18,453 nucleotides of DNA from NCBI RefSeq assembly GCF_000499385.1, contig NW_013654588.1:1-18453 (forward strand), in the 5' to 3' direction. This DNA comes from Eimeria necatrix. Lineage: Eukaryota > Apicomplexa > Conoidasida > Eucoccidiorida > Eimeriidae. Below the pieces are notes generated by a model. It searched no databases. It saw only the letters and a program-made list of their open reading frames with translations, and was not told the origin of the DNA. Shown in pieces: positions 9,476 to 18,453 of the stretch (position 1 is the first letter of the stretch; every line of letters begins with the position of its first letter). Position numbers and translations under genes: made by a program.

Positions 9476-10200
9476 GCTCTTTTGCTGCTGCAGCAGCAGC
9501 AGCTAGCTGCAGCAGCAGCAAGCTGCTGCTAGCAGCAGCTAGCTGCAGCTAGCTAGCTGCTGCTGCAGATGGAGAGACGCAGCAAAATGCACGGCTAGCT
9601 GCTGCTTGCTGCAGCTAGCCGCGGCTAATTAAGGGGGGTTTAGGGTTTAGGCCATCTACGCCGCATAAACCCTAAACCCTAAACCCTAAACCCCAGCACC
9701 GCGTGCGGATAATGGCGGCTACACGGCCTAAACCCTAAACCCTAAACCCTAAACCCTAGACTTCAAACTTGGGGTCTTCCGCTGCTGCTTGTTTCTCTGC
9801 TTGTGCTGTCCACAGCTAGCTGCAGCTAGCCACAGCTAGCCGCAGCAAGACGCAGCAGAGTGTTCTCTGGCCTTGGCTAGCTAGCTAGCTAACCAGCCAG
9901 CTAGCCAGCTAGCTGAGCCCTAGCTAGCTAGCTAGCTAGCTAGCTAGCTATGCAGCTGCATCTAGCATCAGCTACCTATGGCTAGCCACGGCCAGCTCAA
10001 CAGCCCAGCCTTAATAGCCTGTGCTAGCTAGCTAGCTGGCTAGCTAGCTAGCTAGCTAGCTGGCTGGCTAGCTAGCTAGCTAGCTAGCTAGCAATCCATA
10101 GCTGCAGCTAGCCACAGCTAGCCACAGCTAGCTAGAGCTGCGCAAGCAGCTGCAGCTAGCCACAGCTAGCTGGGGCCAGTAACAGCTAGCCAGAGCTGAG
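9476..10200. repeat. Mixed CAG/CTG and (CTAG)n region 3' of the NTPase-like gene
   Basis: 9481-9640 mixes GCAGCAGCTAGCTGC blocks, and 9860-10200 is CTAG-rich with CCAG, CTGG and GCCACAG variants. As at 3480-3600, the self-complementary repeat lies on the 3' side of a minus-strand gene. Between them 9641-9860 holds telomere-like tracts. Confidence 0.85.
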
Positions 10201-10416
10201 AGTCCAAAGCGGAGGCCACCTGACTGCCTTCTAGGGTTTAGGGTTTAGGGTTTAGGGTTTGCGGCCAAAAGTTTCGAGGCTAGGGTTTAGACTTCTGCGT
10301 CTCCCGTGCAGTCTTTGCACGGCAAGGGCTTGGCAGGCCTTCAGCTCGAGGGTTTAGGGTTTAGGGTTTAGAGTCTAGGGTTTAGGGTTTAGAGTCTAGG
10401 GTTTAGGGTTTAGGGT

Positions 10417-13400
10417 TTAGAGGGAGTCGAGTGCTTCCTTAATGGACTTTTGGTTGAGGAGGAAGTTGAGGGAATACTCTGCTTTCTCCTTGGTGCTAAG
10501 AGCATCTGCGCAGACACAAACCCTAAACCCTAAACCCTAAACCCTAAACCCTCGGCTGTGGCCCCCACGCCAGTACCCCGCTGCTGCTGCAAAAGCAGGC
10601 AGTGGTTTAGGGTTTAGGGTTTAGGGTTTAGGAGGAAGGCGACAAGAAGTCCAGGGCGACAGCCTCTTACGCGAGGGACGAGGATTTTGGCCAAACCCTA
10701 AACCCTAAACCCCAAACCCTAAACCCTAAACCCTAAACCCTACCGTATTTCTGGTTGCAAAAGGACTGCAGCAGATTCTTCGTAAAGACCCCAGAGGCCT
10801 CCAGTCGCTGAGGGTTAAAGCGAGCGCGAATTAAGTTGGCGTCTAGTAAACCCTAAAGGCCCACAAACCCTAAACCCTAAACCCTAAACCCTAAACCCTA
10901 AACCCTAGATCCTAAACCCTCGCGCCGTTTGTGGCTGCCGCCCTCTCTTCGGGAAACTTTGTTCGCTTCTGCCTGGCTTTATCGCAGGTGTGTTCCCCCA
11001 AACCCTAAACCCTAAACCCTAAACCCTAAACCCTCACCAGAACAATGGTGTTGTTTATTTTCGCCAAGTCCCCGCACAAGAGATATGGCCTTCTTAGAAA
11101 TTCGCGAATGGTCTCGCACACCTAAAAACACAAACCCTAAACCCTAAACCCTAAACCCTAAACCCTAAACCCTAGGCGCTCATCACTTGGTCTTGAAGCA
11201 CCCTTAATCCCATAATTCTCATTCTCTTACCCTCAGTCCGAATTCTCTGCCAAGCACGACTTCCCTGCATCCCTAAACCCTAAACCCTAAACCCTAAACC
11301 CTAAACCCTAGCTCACAACAACGAGAAAATGGACTTCGTTTTTGCTGACTTCCCGCAGTTTCCTTAAAAGCGGAAAATTCAGAAACTGAATGACCATTAG
11401 CTCAAACCGACGAAACTCCTGACACACGCAAACCCTAAACCCTAAACCCTAAACCCTAAACCCCTCCCAGCAAGAATTGCTGCTGGCTCACGGAGAGCTC
11501 AGTCTTAAAAACAGCGCGTAGGAATAAACCTGAGCCTAGTGTCCTTGGCTCTGCTCCTCAAACCCTAAACCCTAAACCCCAAACCGCAAACCCTAAACCC
11601 TAAACCCCAAACCGCAAACCCTAAACCCTAAACCCTAAACCCCAGATCTTACCTCAACTAGAAGTGTTTCCGACATAACCCTCAGCCTCTGCTGCTGCAT
11701 GCGATGCACTTCCAAAAACTTATTAACTACATCTGCGGGGGGCCCCCCTTGGTCGTGGGGGCCCCCCGGGGGGCCCCCCAGGGGGCCCCCCAGGGGGGCC
11801 CCCCGGGGGGCCCCCGGGGGGCCCCCCAGGGGGGCCCCCAGAGTACCCTGGGGGCCCCCAGCTAAGGGGTTTGCCCTAAATGGAGTGGCAGCAGCACGCA
11901 GCAGCTCTCCTTGGAAAAAAGCATTTCTTTTTAGAATTGAAAAGTCTAGGGGGGCCCCCTGAGGGGCCCCCGAAAAGGGTTTAGGGTTTGTAGAAAAGGG
12001 TTTATTATCCCCCGAAAAGGGTTTGTCGTCGTCAAAGTCTCGAGCTGCTGCTGCGGGGGCCTCCGAGGGTTTAGGGTTTGGGCGGGAGAGCTGCTGCAGC
12101 AGCTCTGCAGTCGCCTTCTGGAGGTCGCTGCACCACAAACCCTAAACCCTAAACCCTAAACCCTAAACCCTAAACCCTAGTCCCGCGTTGGCAGGTAGCG
12201 GTTTGGTGCAGCAGGCGCAGGGGCTTGCAGGAGTGACTAAACCCTAGGCTTCGAGCCCTAAACCCTTAGGCTTGACCCCCAAAACCCCAGTCGCAAACCC
12301 TAAACCCTAAACCCTAAACCCTAAACCCTAAACCCTCACTCGAAGATCAGCCGCAGCAGCCTCGGGTGGCCCCCAACCGCTAAGTAGGAAGCCTCAGCGA
12401 CAGTCGAGTCAGCGCAGAGCAGCGGCTCAAACAAAACCCTAAAACACCACAAACCCTAAACCCTAAACCCTAGCCCCTGAGCCCTTGGCCCCAAACCCTA
12501 AACCCTAAACCCTGAAGGTCAAGCCCAAAACCCCAAAAAGCGCGACAGGAACATGCAGGAATGGCCCCAATAGTGACTCCAAACCCTAAACCCTAAACCT
12601 AGACCCTAAACCCTAAACCCTAAACCCTAAACCCTAACCTGGCATCTGCCTTGCTGAGCTCATCGAGTTCGAGCACCTGAACCCTGCTAGGGTTTGCGCC
12701 TTGAGGTGTATGTACACCCCAAACCCTAACAGCAGTTACGCTGTCTGCAACAGCCAAGACTGTGCCCACTCGGCGTCTTTCCTGAGTCCCAAAACAAAGG
12801 GTTTAGGGTTTAGGGTTTAGGGTTTAGGGTTTAGGGTTTGGCAGGGAAGCGCCCTGTGCGGGCCCAGCAGCGCTTCCTAGGACCGGCGCGCTCTCAACTT
12901 AGCACCCAAACGCCGCCCCAAACCCCAAACCCCAAACCCTAAACCCTAAACCCTAAACCCTAAACCCTAAACCCTAGCTCACTGCTGTTGCAGCCTCAAT
13001 AAGAGCTTCAAAAAAACCCGAACCTCCAAGCCGCAGCGGCTCTCCCTCAAGCAGCGCTTCGGGGCACCGCAGCAGCAGCGTCCCCGGGCGCTGCGCCGCA
13101 AACCCTAAACCCTAAACCCTAAACCCTAAACCCTAAACCCTAGACCCTAAACACCAAAGCTTAAACCCTAGGTCCTAGACCCTAGGCCTTAGAGGCCAGC
13201 GAATGCTTGTTACGCCTCAGGCAACATGCATGCAAGCACATGCGGTTTAGGGTTTAGGGTTTGGGGTTTAGGGTTTAGGGTTTAGGGTTTAGAGGCTTGC
13301 CCCTGTGGACTGCTCCGCAAACTCCAAGGTGGCGTAAAGACACTCCAGCCACTGCAGAACAAACCCTAAACCCTAAACCCTAAACCCTAGCCAGAAAACC

Positions 13401-13960
13401 CTAAACCCTAAACCCTAAATAAAGGTTTGTATTCAAACAACGCGCTAAAGTTCAGCGATCAGTTGTGCCGTGGTTTGAGGCAAAGTCTGCGATGATCATG
13501 GATTTAGGGTTTAGGGTTTAGGGCTTAGGGTTTAGGGTTTAGGGTTTAGGGTTTAGGGTTTGCGTCACCTCCTTTGCAGCTGCTGCTGTCAGCTCCCCTC
13601 CAGTTCTTACCAAAGCAGCCTCACTCAGCAGCTGCAGCGCAGCCCTGTGTACGCACCTAAACCCTAAACCCTAAACCCTAAACCCTAAACCCTAAACCCT
13701 AAACCCCAAAACCTAAAGCCCTAAACCCTAAGCCCAAGCCCTATGCTCGATAAGCAGCAAGTCCAGCGGGTTACAAAAGGCTTAACCCGCAGCACAAACC
13801 CTAGACCCTAAACCCTAAACCCCAAACCCTAAACCCCAAACCCTAAACCCCAAACCCTAAACCCTAAACCCTACGCAATGGCAGTGGCGGGTTTAGAAGC
13901 CGACATGTTGTCGGGACCGGCGATAGCCTCAACCACCTCTCCCCACACAGCCTCGCCCTG

Positions 13961-13999
<39 letters not shown>

Positions 14000-14126
14000 T
14001 AGCAGCAGCAGCAGTAGCAGCAGCAGCAGCAGTAGCAGCAGCAGCAATAACTAGACAAAGATGGCAAGCTGGGAGCAGCAACGGCGTAACACCGGCAGCT
14101 GCAGCAGCAGCACCAGCTGCAGTAAT

Positions 14127-14196
<70 letters not shown>

Positions 14197-14334
14197 GCAG
14201 CAGCTCACCCTCTCAACTTGGACCTGCAACTTAGAAACCCTTTCTCTCCCTCTAGGGTTTAGCGCCACCCATTCTAAGGGGCCCCCAGGGGCCCCCGCTG
14301 CTGTTTGCTGCTGCTGCTGCTGCTGCTTCCTTGC

Positions 14335-14365
<31 letters not shown>

Positions 14366-15304
14366 CGGAGAGCAGCGCTGGCGCTCGCAGCAAAAGACGA
14401 GCAGCAGCAGGCAACGTGCTGCAGCAGCCCCGACCTGAGCAGCAGCAGCAGCCGCAGCAGCAGCAGCAGCAGCAGCAGCAGCCGCAGCAGCAGCAGCAGC
14501 AGCAGCATGCACTTATCAAGGCTTGGGCCTTGGGCCTTTGGCGAGGCCTAGGCATAGGCGCGTAGGCCGCTCGAAAGAGCTAGGGTTTAGGGTTTAGGGT
14601 TTACGGTTTAGGGTTTAGGGTTTAGGGTTTACGGGTTCACGCCACTGCATGCAGCCCCGAGCTGCCGCGTTGCTGCTGCTGCTGCAACAGCAAAAAAGCT
14701 TCTGAAGGATCTGTTAGCCATCAGGCCCACGTCGAACGCCAGCAGCTGCACTCAAACCCTAAACCCTAAACCCTAAACCCTAAACCCTAAACCCTAAACC
14801 CTAAACCCTAAACCCTAGGCAGCCGCTGACGCAGTCGAAAGGGCGCAGGGTTTACAGCAGCGAAACCGCCACTGCCAGTGGGGGCTTTCTAGAGAGCCAC
14901 CTAAACCCGAAGCAGTCAAACCCTAAACCCTAAACCCTAAACCCTAAACCCTAAACCCTCACAATGGGCCGCCGGCTTTGCTGCTGCGACAAACGTGCTG
15001 CAGTGTCCCTCAGCAGCGCAGCTTTGCCGCTGCCCTCGGGGCCCGTGAGCAGCAGCAGCCCTAAACGCAAACCCTAAACCCTAAACCCTAAACCCTAAAC
15101 CCTAGCCCTCAGCAGCTCTTCAGAGAGCCTCGACTGCTGCCTCCCGCTAGGATCAACCTCTAGGGTTTAGGGTTTAGGGTTTAGGGTTTGGGGTTTACGG
15201 GAGTCGCCTCTTTGGCCACTTAAAAATAACTCCAGGATTCTTGAGGGTTCTTCCCGCCGCACAAAACCCCACAGAGAAGCCCGGGGGTCCCCCCTTGCTG
15301 CTGC

Positions 15305-15372
<68 letters not shown>

Positions 15373-15616
15373 CAGTAACCCCCGCAGCAGATGCGCTGTG
15401 GGCCGCGACGGCAGCGCTGAACTGCTTCTGCTGCTGCAGCTGTTGCAGCTGGTGCTGCTGCTGCTGCTGCTGCTGCTGCCGCTGCTGCTGCTGCTGCAGC
15501 CGTTGCTGCTGCTGCAGCAAAGCGACTGCAGCAACAGATCGCCACTGCTGGGGCCCCCGGGGGGCCCCAACTGTCTGCTGCTGCAGCAGCAGAGCGCGAA
15601 AGGAGCGCAGTCCCAT
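10417..15616 (-). CDS. P-loop NTPase-like protein (archaeal-type ATPase/STAND-like) with degenerate Walker motifs, 15 exons
   Basis: Exons in coding order: 15616-15199, 15060-14963, 14745-14641, 13957-13875, 13644-13569, 13351-13301, 13090-12983, 12781-12740, 12676-12639, 12438-12340, 12127-11653, 11418-11317, 11121-11038, 10852-10744, 10505-10417; 658 residues with phases matching throughout. An N-terminal Gln/Ala-rich exon ends in a charged segment leading into a P-loop, GPEGSGKAA (146-154). Then follow a beta-strand-like LLLRCPEALLEGEP (283-296), a sensor-1-like VGTVLAVADS (318-327), LELDELSKADAR (329-340) and a YLAVGGHPRLLRL helix (358-370). That order resembles archaeal-type ATPases. The C-terminal 130 residues are helical and unassigned. 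Walker A has Ala where Ser/Thr is expected, and no hhhhD/E Walker B is evident. Exon 6 needs a GC donor; exons 2, 10 and 14 use acceptors inside telomere-like units; the stop TAA (10417-10419) also lies in such a unit. Exon 5 could end earlier, at 13611. Upstream 5' exons are possible. Function not recognised. Confidence 0.75.
11737..11862. repeat. GGGGGCCCCC palindromic block inside exon 11 of the NTPase-like gene
   Basis: A run of alternating G5-6 and C5-6 blocks, echoed at 11949-11973. On the minus strand it stays in frame and encodes a Gly/Pro/Ala linker (GGPPGAP-type), so it is coding low complexity. The DNA is self-complementary over its whole length. Confidence 0.85.
13958..14640. repeat. 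CAG-rich intron between exons 3 and 4 of the NTPase-like gene
   Basis: Large CAG blocks at 13960-14045, 14125-14205 and 14300-14512 lie with a telomere-like tract at 14580-14632. The intron ends in a CTGCAG acceptor. A 15-base segment at 14209-14223 has an acceptor (TTGCAG) and a donor (GTGAGC) in phase 0 and could be a microexon adding VQVER. Confidence 0.7.
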
Positions 15617-16640
15617 CTCTAAACCCTAAACCCTAAACCCTAAATCGTGCCCATCCCCAGAGAAATGAGGCCCAGGTGGCAGCCCTGAGTCGCAAACCCT
15701 AAACCCTAAACCCTAAACCCTAAACCCTTAGTCAGTGCTCCAAAAATTCAGAAACCCGAAAAGACAATATAATAAAATATATATTAGGGGCCCCCGGTGT
15801 GCTCTCTGGGGGCCCCCGGGGGCCCCCTGGGGGCCCCCAGGGGGCCCCTGGGGCCCCCGGGGGCCCCCCAAAGATCAAGAGTTTATTTCGACTTGAGAAA
15901 ACCCTAAACCCTAATAAATTCTAGATTTAAAACCCTAAAATTTCACAAAAGAGAGGACGCCTGGCGGTTGCTTCCGAGGAGTTAGGGTTTAGGGTTTGTC
16001 GCTGATTTAGGGTTTAGGGTTTGGGAGTTCTGCAGGCTCCCTGGAGGCATGCAGGGCCAAACACCGCATTCGTGCTCCCCAAGCGCTAAACCCTAAACCC
16101 TAAACCCTAAACCCTTGCAGCTCAGTGCTCCTGCTGCACGGCACCCCCGTGCAGCAGCTGCTGCTGCTGCTTATACACGTTGGAACTGCAGCAGCAGCAG
16201 CAGCAGCAAAAGCTGCTGCTGCTGCTCTTTATGTAGGCCACTAGAGCAGCTGCAGCAGCTGCAGCAGCACAAAGTTGGCCACCGCTGCACCCTAAACCCT
16301 AAACCCTAAACCCTAAACCCTAAACCCTAAACCCTAAACCCTACGCGGAAAATTACAAAGGCAAGACCTCTAAACTGCTGCTGCTGTGGGGCCCCAGCAG
16401 CAGCAAAAGTTTGTGACAAAGGTCTCGGGGGCCCCAGGGCCCCTTAGGACAAAATCTAATAGCAGCAGCAGCAGCAGCAGCAAGTGCTGCTGCTGCTGCT
16501 GCAGCAAAATTTGCTGCTGCTGCTCCTGCTGCAACCGTTGCTGCAGCAAGTGCTGCTGCAGCCACTGCGGGTAACCTGTGGCCATCAGCGCTGCCACGCC
16601 CACCGCCAAACCCTAAACCCTAAACCCTAAACCCTAAACC
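15617..16640. other. Region between DXS and the NTPase-like gene
   Basis: Holds telomere-like tracts (15619-15645, 15695-15729, 16085-16115, 16288-16343), a G5/C5 palindromic block (15787-15870), an AT-rich patch (15765-15787) and CAG/CTG clusters (16150-16270, 16375-16565). Some spacers have short open frames, but none could be joined in phase to either gene. It should contain DXS 3' and NTPase-like 5' flanking sequence. Confidence 0.55.
15787..15870. repeat. GGGGGCCCCC palindromic block, intergenic
   Basis: Alternating G and C runs of four to six bases, self-complementary throughout, directly beside an AATAAAATATATATTA patch. Same type as the coding block at 11737-11862 and the smaller ones at 14278-14296 and 15549-15567. 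Confidence 0.85.
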
Positions 16641-17189
16641 CTAAACCCTAAACCCTAAACCCTGTTTTGCGGAGTGCAGCAGACGCAGAGCCTCAGCAGC
16701 AAAATGCTTCGGGGTTAGTTTTGCTGCTTCGAGTTGCTGCTCTCTTGTTGCTGCTTCGATGAAGGCGTCCGGCAGCGTCAGCGACCGCACCTGCAGCCAA
16801 ACCCTAAACCCTAAACCCTAAACCCTAAACCCTAAACCCTCGGCGGCAAACCCTAGACCCCAAACCCTCGCCCTAAACCCTCAGCTGCAGCTTGTCTAGG
16901 GTTTGCGCCGGCCGAGTGCCCCTGCGCGGCTGCAGCGCGCAGGCCCTAAACCCCAAACCCTAAACCCTAAACCCTAAACCCTAAACCCTAAACCCTCACC
17001 AAGGGTTTGCGGCCGTCGAGGGCCCCTGCCTGCAGCAGCGCAGCAATTGCTTTGCTGCCAAACCCTCCTTGGGCCCCTTCTTCTATAAAGATTAAACCCT
17101 CATGAGCAGCAGCAACAAGCAGCAGCAGCTGCAGGTCCAGCGGCCGCAGAAAACGCGCGTCCGCCACAGTAACCCCTATCAGCGGCCTC

Positions 17190-17233
<44 letters not shown>

Positions 17234-17368
17234 AGGTGCTGCTGCTGCTGCTGCAGGTGCTGCTGGTGGGGGCAGTGGGGCAGGGGCTGCTGCTGCTGCG
17301 GCTGCTGGGAATGGGGGGAGGGGAGGGACGGAAGCCCGTGCTGCTGCTGCTGCTGCTGCTGCTGCTTG

Positions 17369-17403
<35 letters not shown>

Positions 17404-18453
17404 CTCCTGGCTCGGGTATGGTGGTTATTTGCTGCAGCATTTCTGCTGCCTTCACTGCGTCGAGCAAAAGGGCCCCGAGAGACACAAAGGCCACCTGCGC
17501 ACCCACCTCAAACCCTAAACCCTAAACCCTAAACCCTAAACCCTAAACCCTAAACCCTAACCCCTATGGATGCACTCCAAAGACAATGAACTGAGCGCGT
17601 GCAGCTCGGGCTGCACGAAAAGAGCGCCCAGTGGGCTCGGTGTAGCTTTAGGGTTTAGGACCTAGGGTTTAGGGTTTAGGGTTTAGGGTTTAGGGTTTAG
17701 GGTTTACCTTGAACTTTGCCTTGGGGTTCGCGTGGAGGATAATGCGGCCTTTTCCAATTGGTAAGGGATCTGCTTCTTGCGGCATCTCCTTTATGTTGTG
17801 TCAAACCCTAAACCCTAAACCCTAAACCCTAAACCCTAAACCCCAAACCCTAAACCCTAAACCCTTGAATTGGCAGCTGCAGCGCTTCTTTTCTCTTGTT
17901 AAACACACCAGCCACGGCTGCCGCATTCAGCTCAGGGCCGAGTATTCAAAGCTAGGGTTTAGGGCACGGGTTTAGGGCCAGAGATTAGGGTTTAGGGTTT
18001 AGGGTTTAGGGTTTAGGGTTTACCCCAGCTTGCTGTTGAGGGCTTCCAGGCCAAAGCAGGAGCGGCGCGGGAACCGGATAGCAGAAGGGCCCGAGTCTAA
18101 CAAATACGCTGTCTGCAAACCCTCACCGCAAACCCTAAACCCTAAACCCTAAACCCTAAACCCTAAACCCCAAACCCTAAACCCTTCGCTTCAGGCCTCG
18201 CAAGCCCTCGGGAGTTGGACAGCTGCTGGTAGCAGCGCGCGCCGCCCCCGCCCCGCCCGCACGCCCGCCCCCAAACCCTAAACCCCAAACCCTAAACCCT
18301 AAACCCTAAACCCTAAACCCTAAACCCTACCTTGAGCATGCGCAGCAGCTCGAGTTCGTCGCTGGGGGCCATTACTGTGAAGTTCGGCAAATGGCCCAAA
18401 AGAGATAAATCAAAAGCCCCCTGGTGAGTGCTGCCGTCTGCGCCCACGAGGCC
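16641..18453 (-). CDS. dxs: 1-deoxy-D-xylulose-5-phosphate synthase (DXS), 3' part, cut by the window edge
   Basis: DXS condenses pyruvate and glyceraldehyde 3-phosphate with thiamine diphosphate, the first step of the MEP isoprenoid pathway, which in apicomplexans runs in the apicoplast. Exons: 18453-18331, 18112-18024, about 17788-17708, 17494-17000, 16790-16641. Exon 1 carries [14 protein letters not shown] and [14 protein letters not shown], exon 2 [10 protein letters not shown] and exon 3 PLPIGKGRI: the end of the transketolase-type pyrimidine domain. Exons 4 and 5 are the C-terminal domain ([33 protein letters not shown]). Exon 4 contains an in-frame insertion of about 70 residues, almost all Ala and Pro from CAG tracts, just before the VADARF strand. 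Junctions 1-2, 3-4 and 4-5 are in phase. Junction 2-3 is off by one base with the visible sites, so a microexon or a sequence error is likely there. After SAKQ the frame runs into the telomere-like repeat and stops at TAG 16641-16643; a further 3' exon is not excluded. The thiamine-binding N-terminal domain lies beyond the right edge. Confidence 0.92.
17170..17405. repeat. CTG/CAG tracts coding for the Ala/Pro insertion in DXS
   Basis: Read on the minus strand in the DXS frame the CAG repeat gives GCA codons, hence Ala runs broken by Gln, Pro and a short VPPLPPFP segment. No GT donor in phase precedes the tract and the frame is open throughout, so it is probably translated and not spliced out. 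Confidence 0.75.

Larger units (their letters stand above)
1..18453. repeat. Dispersed telomere-like heptamer tracts, AAACCCT / AGGGTTT
   Basis: Tracts of roughly 3 to 9 units recur every 100 to 300 bases in both orientations. AAACCCT on the plus strand, for example: 1-42, 346-379, 561-603, 5399-5450, 5562-5613, 5720-5771, 5892-5943, 7013-7060, 7375-7430, 7713-7768, 7850-7904, 10865-10905, 12295-12337, 14754-14818, 16288-16343, 16610-16662, 18130-18183, 18280-18329. AGGGTTT on the plus strand, for example: 647-679, 1068-1103, 1346-1390, 1652-1694, 3868-3887, 4681-4717, 8785-8820, 9072-9115, 12798-12840, 13502-13560, 14580-14632, 17660-17706, 17985-18023. Variants such as AAACCCC, AAGCCCT and GAGTCT sit at tract edges. 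Tracts lie in introns and between genes, and 100 to 300 bp of unrelated sequence separates them, so this is interstitial and not a chromosome end. Confidence 0.97.

Noticed and set aside
13301..13351. Gene end at this exon, with TAA from the telomere-like repeat at 13289-13291
   Set aside because: Following exons continue in phase and complete the same ATPase-like fold (sensor-like strand, GGHPRLL helix), so a GC donor is the better reading.
14209..14223. 15-base microexon in the NTPase-like gene
   Set aside because: Splice sites and phase fit, but the flanking exons also join in phase without it; left out of the model and noted only as an option.
1..18453. CRISPR array or bacterial mobile element suggested by regularly spaced repeats
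   Set aside because: The repeats are heptamers in both orientations with irregular spacers, and the genes are intron-rich and eukaryotic; no cas or transposase-like frames.

Overview
The window looks like nuclear DNA of a coccidian apicomplexan, most probably an Eimeria species. Three things point there. Short tracts of the telomere-like heptamer AAACCCT/AGGGTTT recur in both orientations from end to end. CAG/CTG trinucleotide tracts are abundant and encode long Ala, Gln or Ser runs. One of the genes encodes a plastid-pathway (MEP) enzyme. Repeat-rich chromosome segments carrying exactly these two repeats, and proteins with homopolymer runs, are known from Eimeria. Species assignment is inference. 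Most long open frames are CAG, ATAAAT or telomere-repeat artefacts; the real genes are chains of short exons on the minus strand, which I assembled by reading intron boundaries and codon phase by hand.

Layout, in minus-strand transcription order. (1) 18453 to 16641: the 3' part of DXS (1-deoxy-D-xylulose-5-phosphate synthase), five exons, running off the right edge. (2) 15616 to 10417: a 15-exon gene for a 658-residue P-loop NTPase-like protein, resembling the archaeal-type ATPase/STAND group, in which the Walker A Ser/Thr is Ala and no clear Walker B acid is seen. (3) 8331 to 3600: a complete 10-exon PP2A-type Ser/Thr phosphatase catalytic subunit (416 residues, tail TPDYFL) with an Ala-rich N-terminal extension. 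(4) Around 372 to 551: one exon of an unrecognised charged, coiled-coil-like protein, the end of which is duplicated twice downstream.

Between genes lie 15617-16640, 8332-10416 and 1065-3599, which hold telomere-like tracts, CAG tracts, (CTAG)n microsatellites, AT-rich simple sequence and a degenerate array of about 200-bp units marked by the palindrome GGTGTACGTACACC. I see no RNA genes, no CRISPR and no recognisable transposase.

The striking theme is how far the telomere-like repeat is built into gene structure. At least one tract of two or more units lies in 25 of the 27 introns I could define. The unit contributes splice donors (GTAAAC, GTAGGG), splice acceptors (TTTAG followed by GG) and the stop codon of the NTPase-like gene, and probably also those of DXS and the left-end exon. 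The genes share no pathway; what they share is this repeat-bounded exon architecture.
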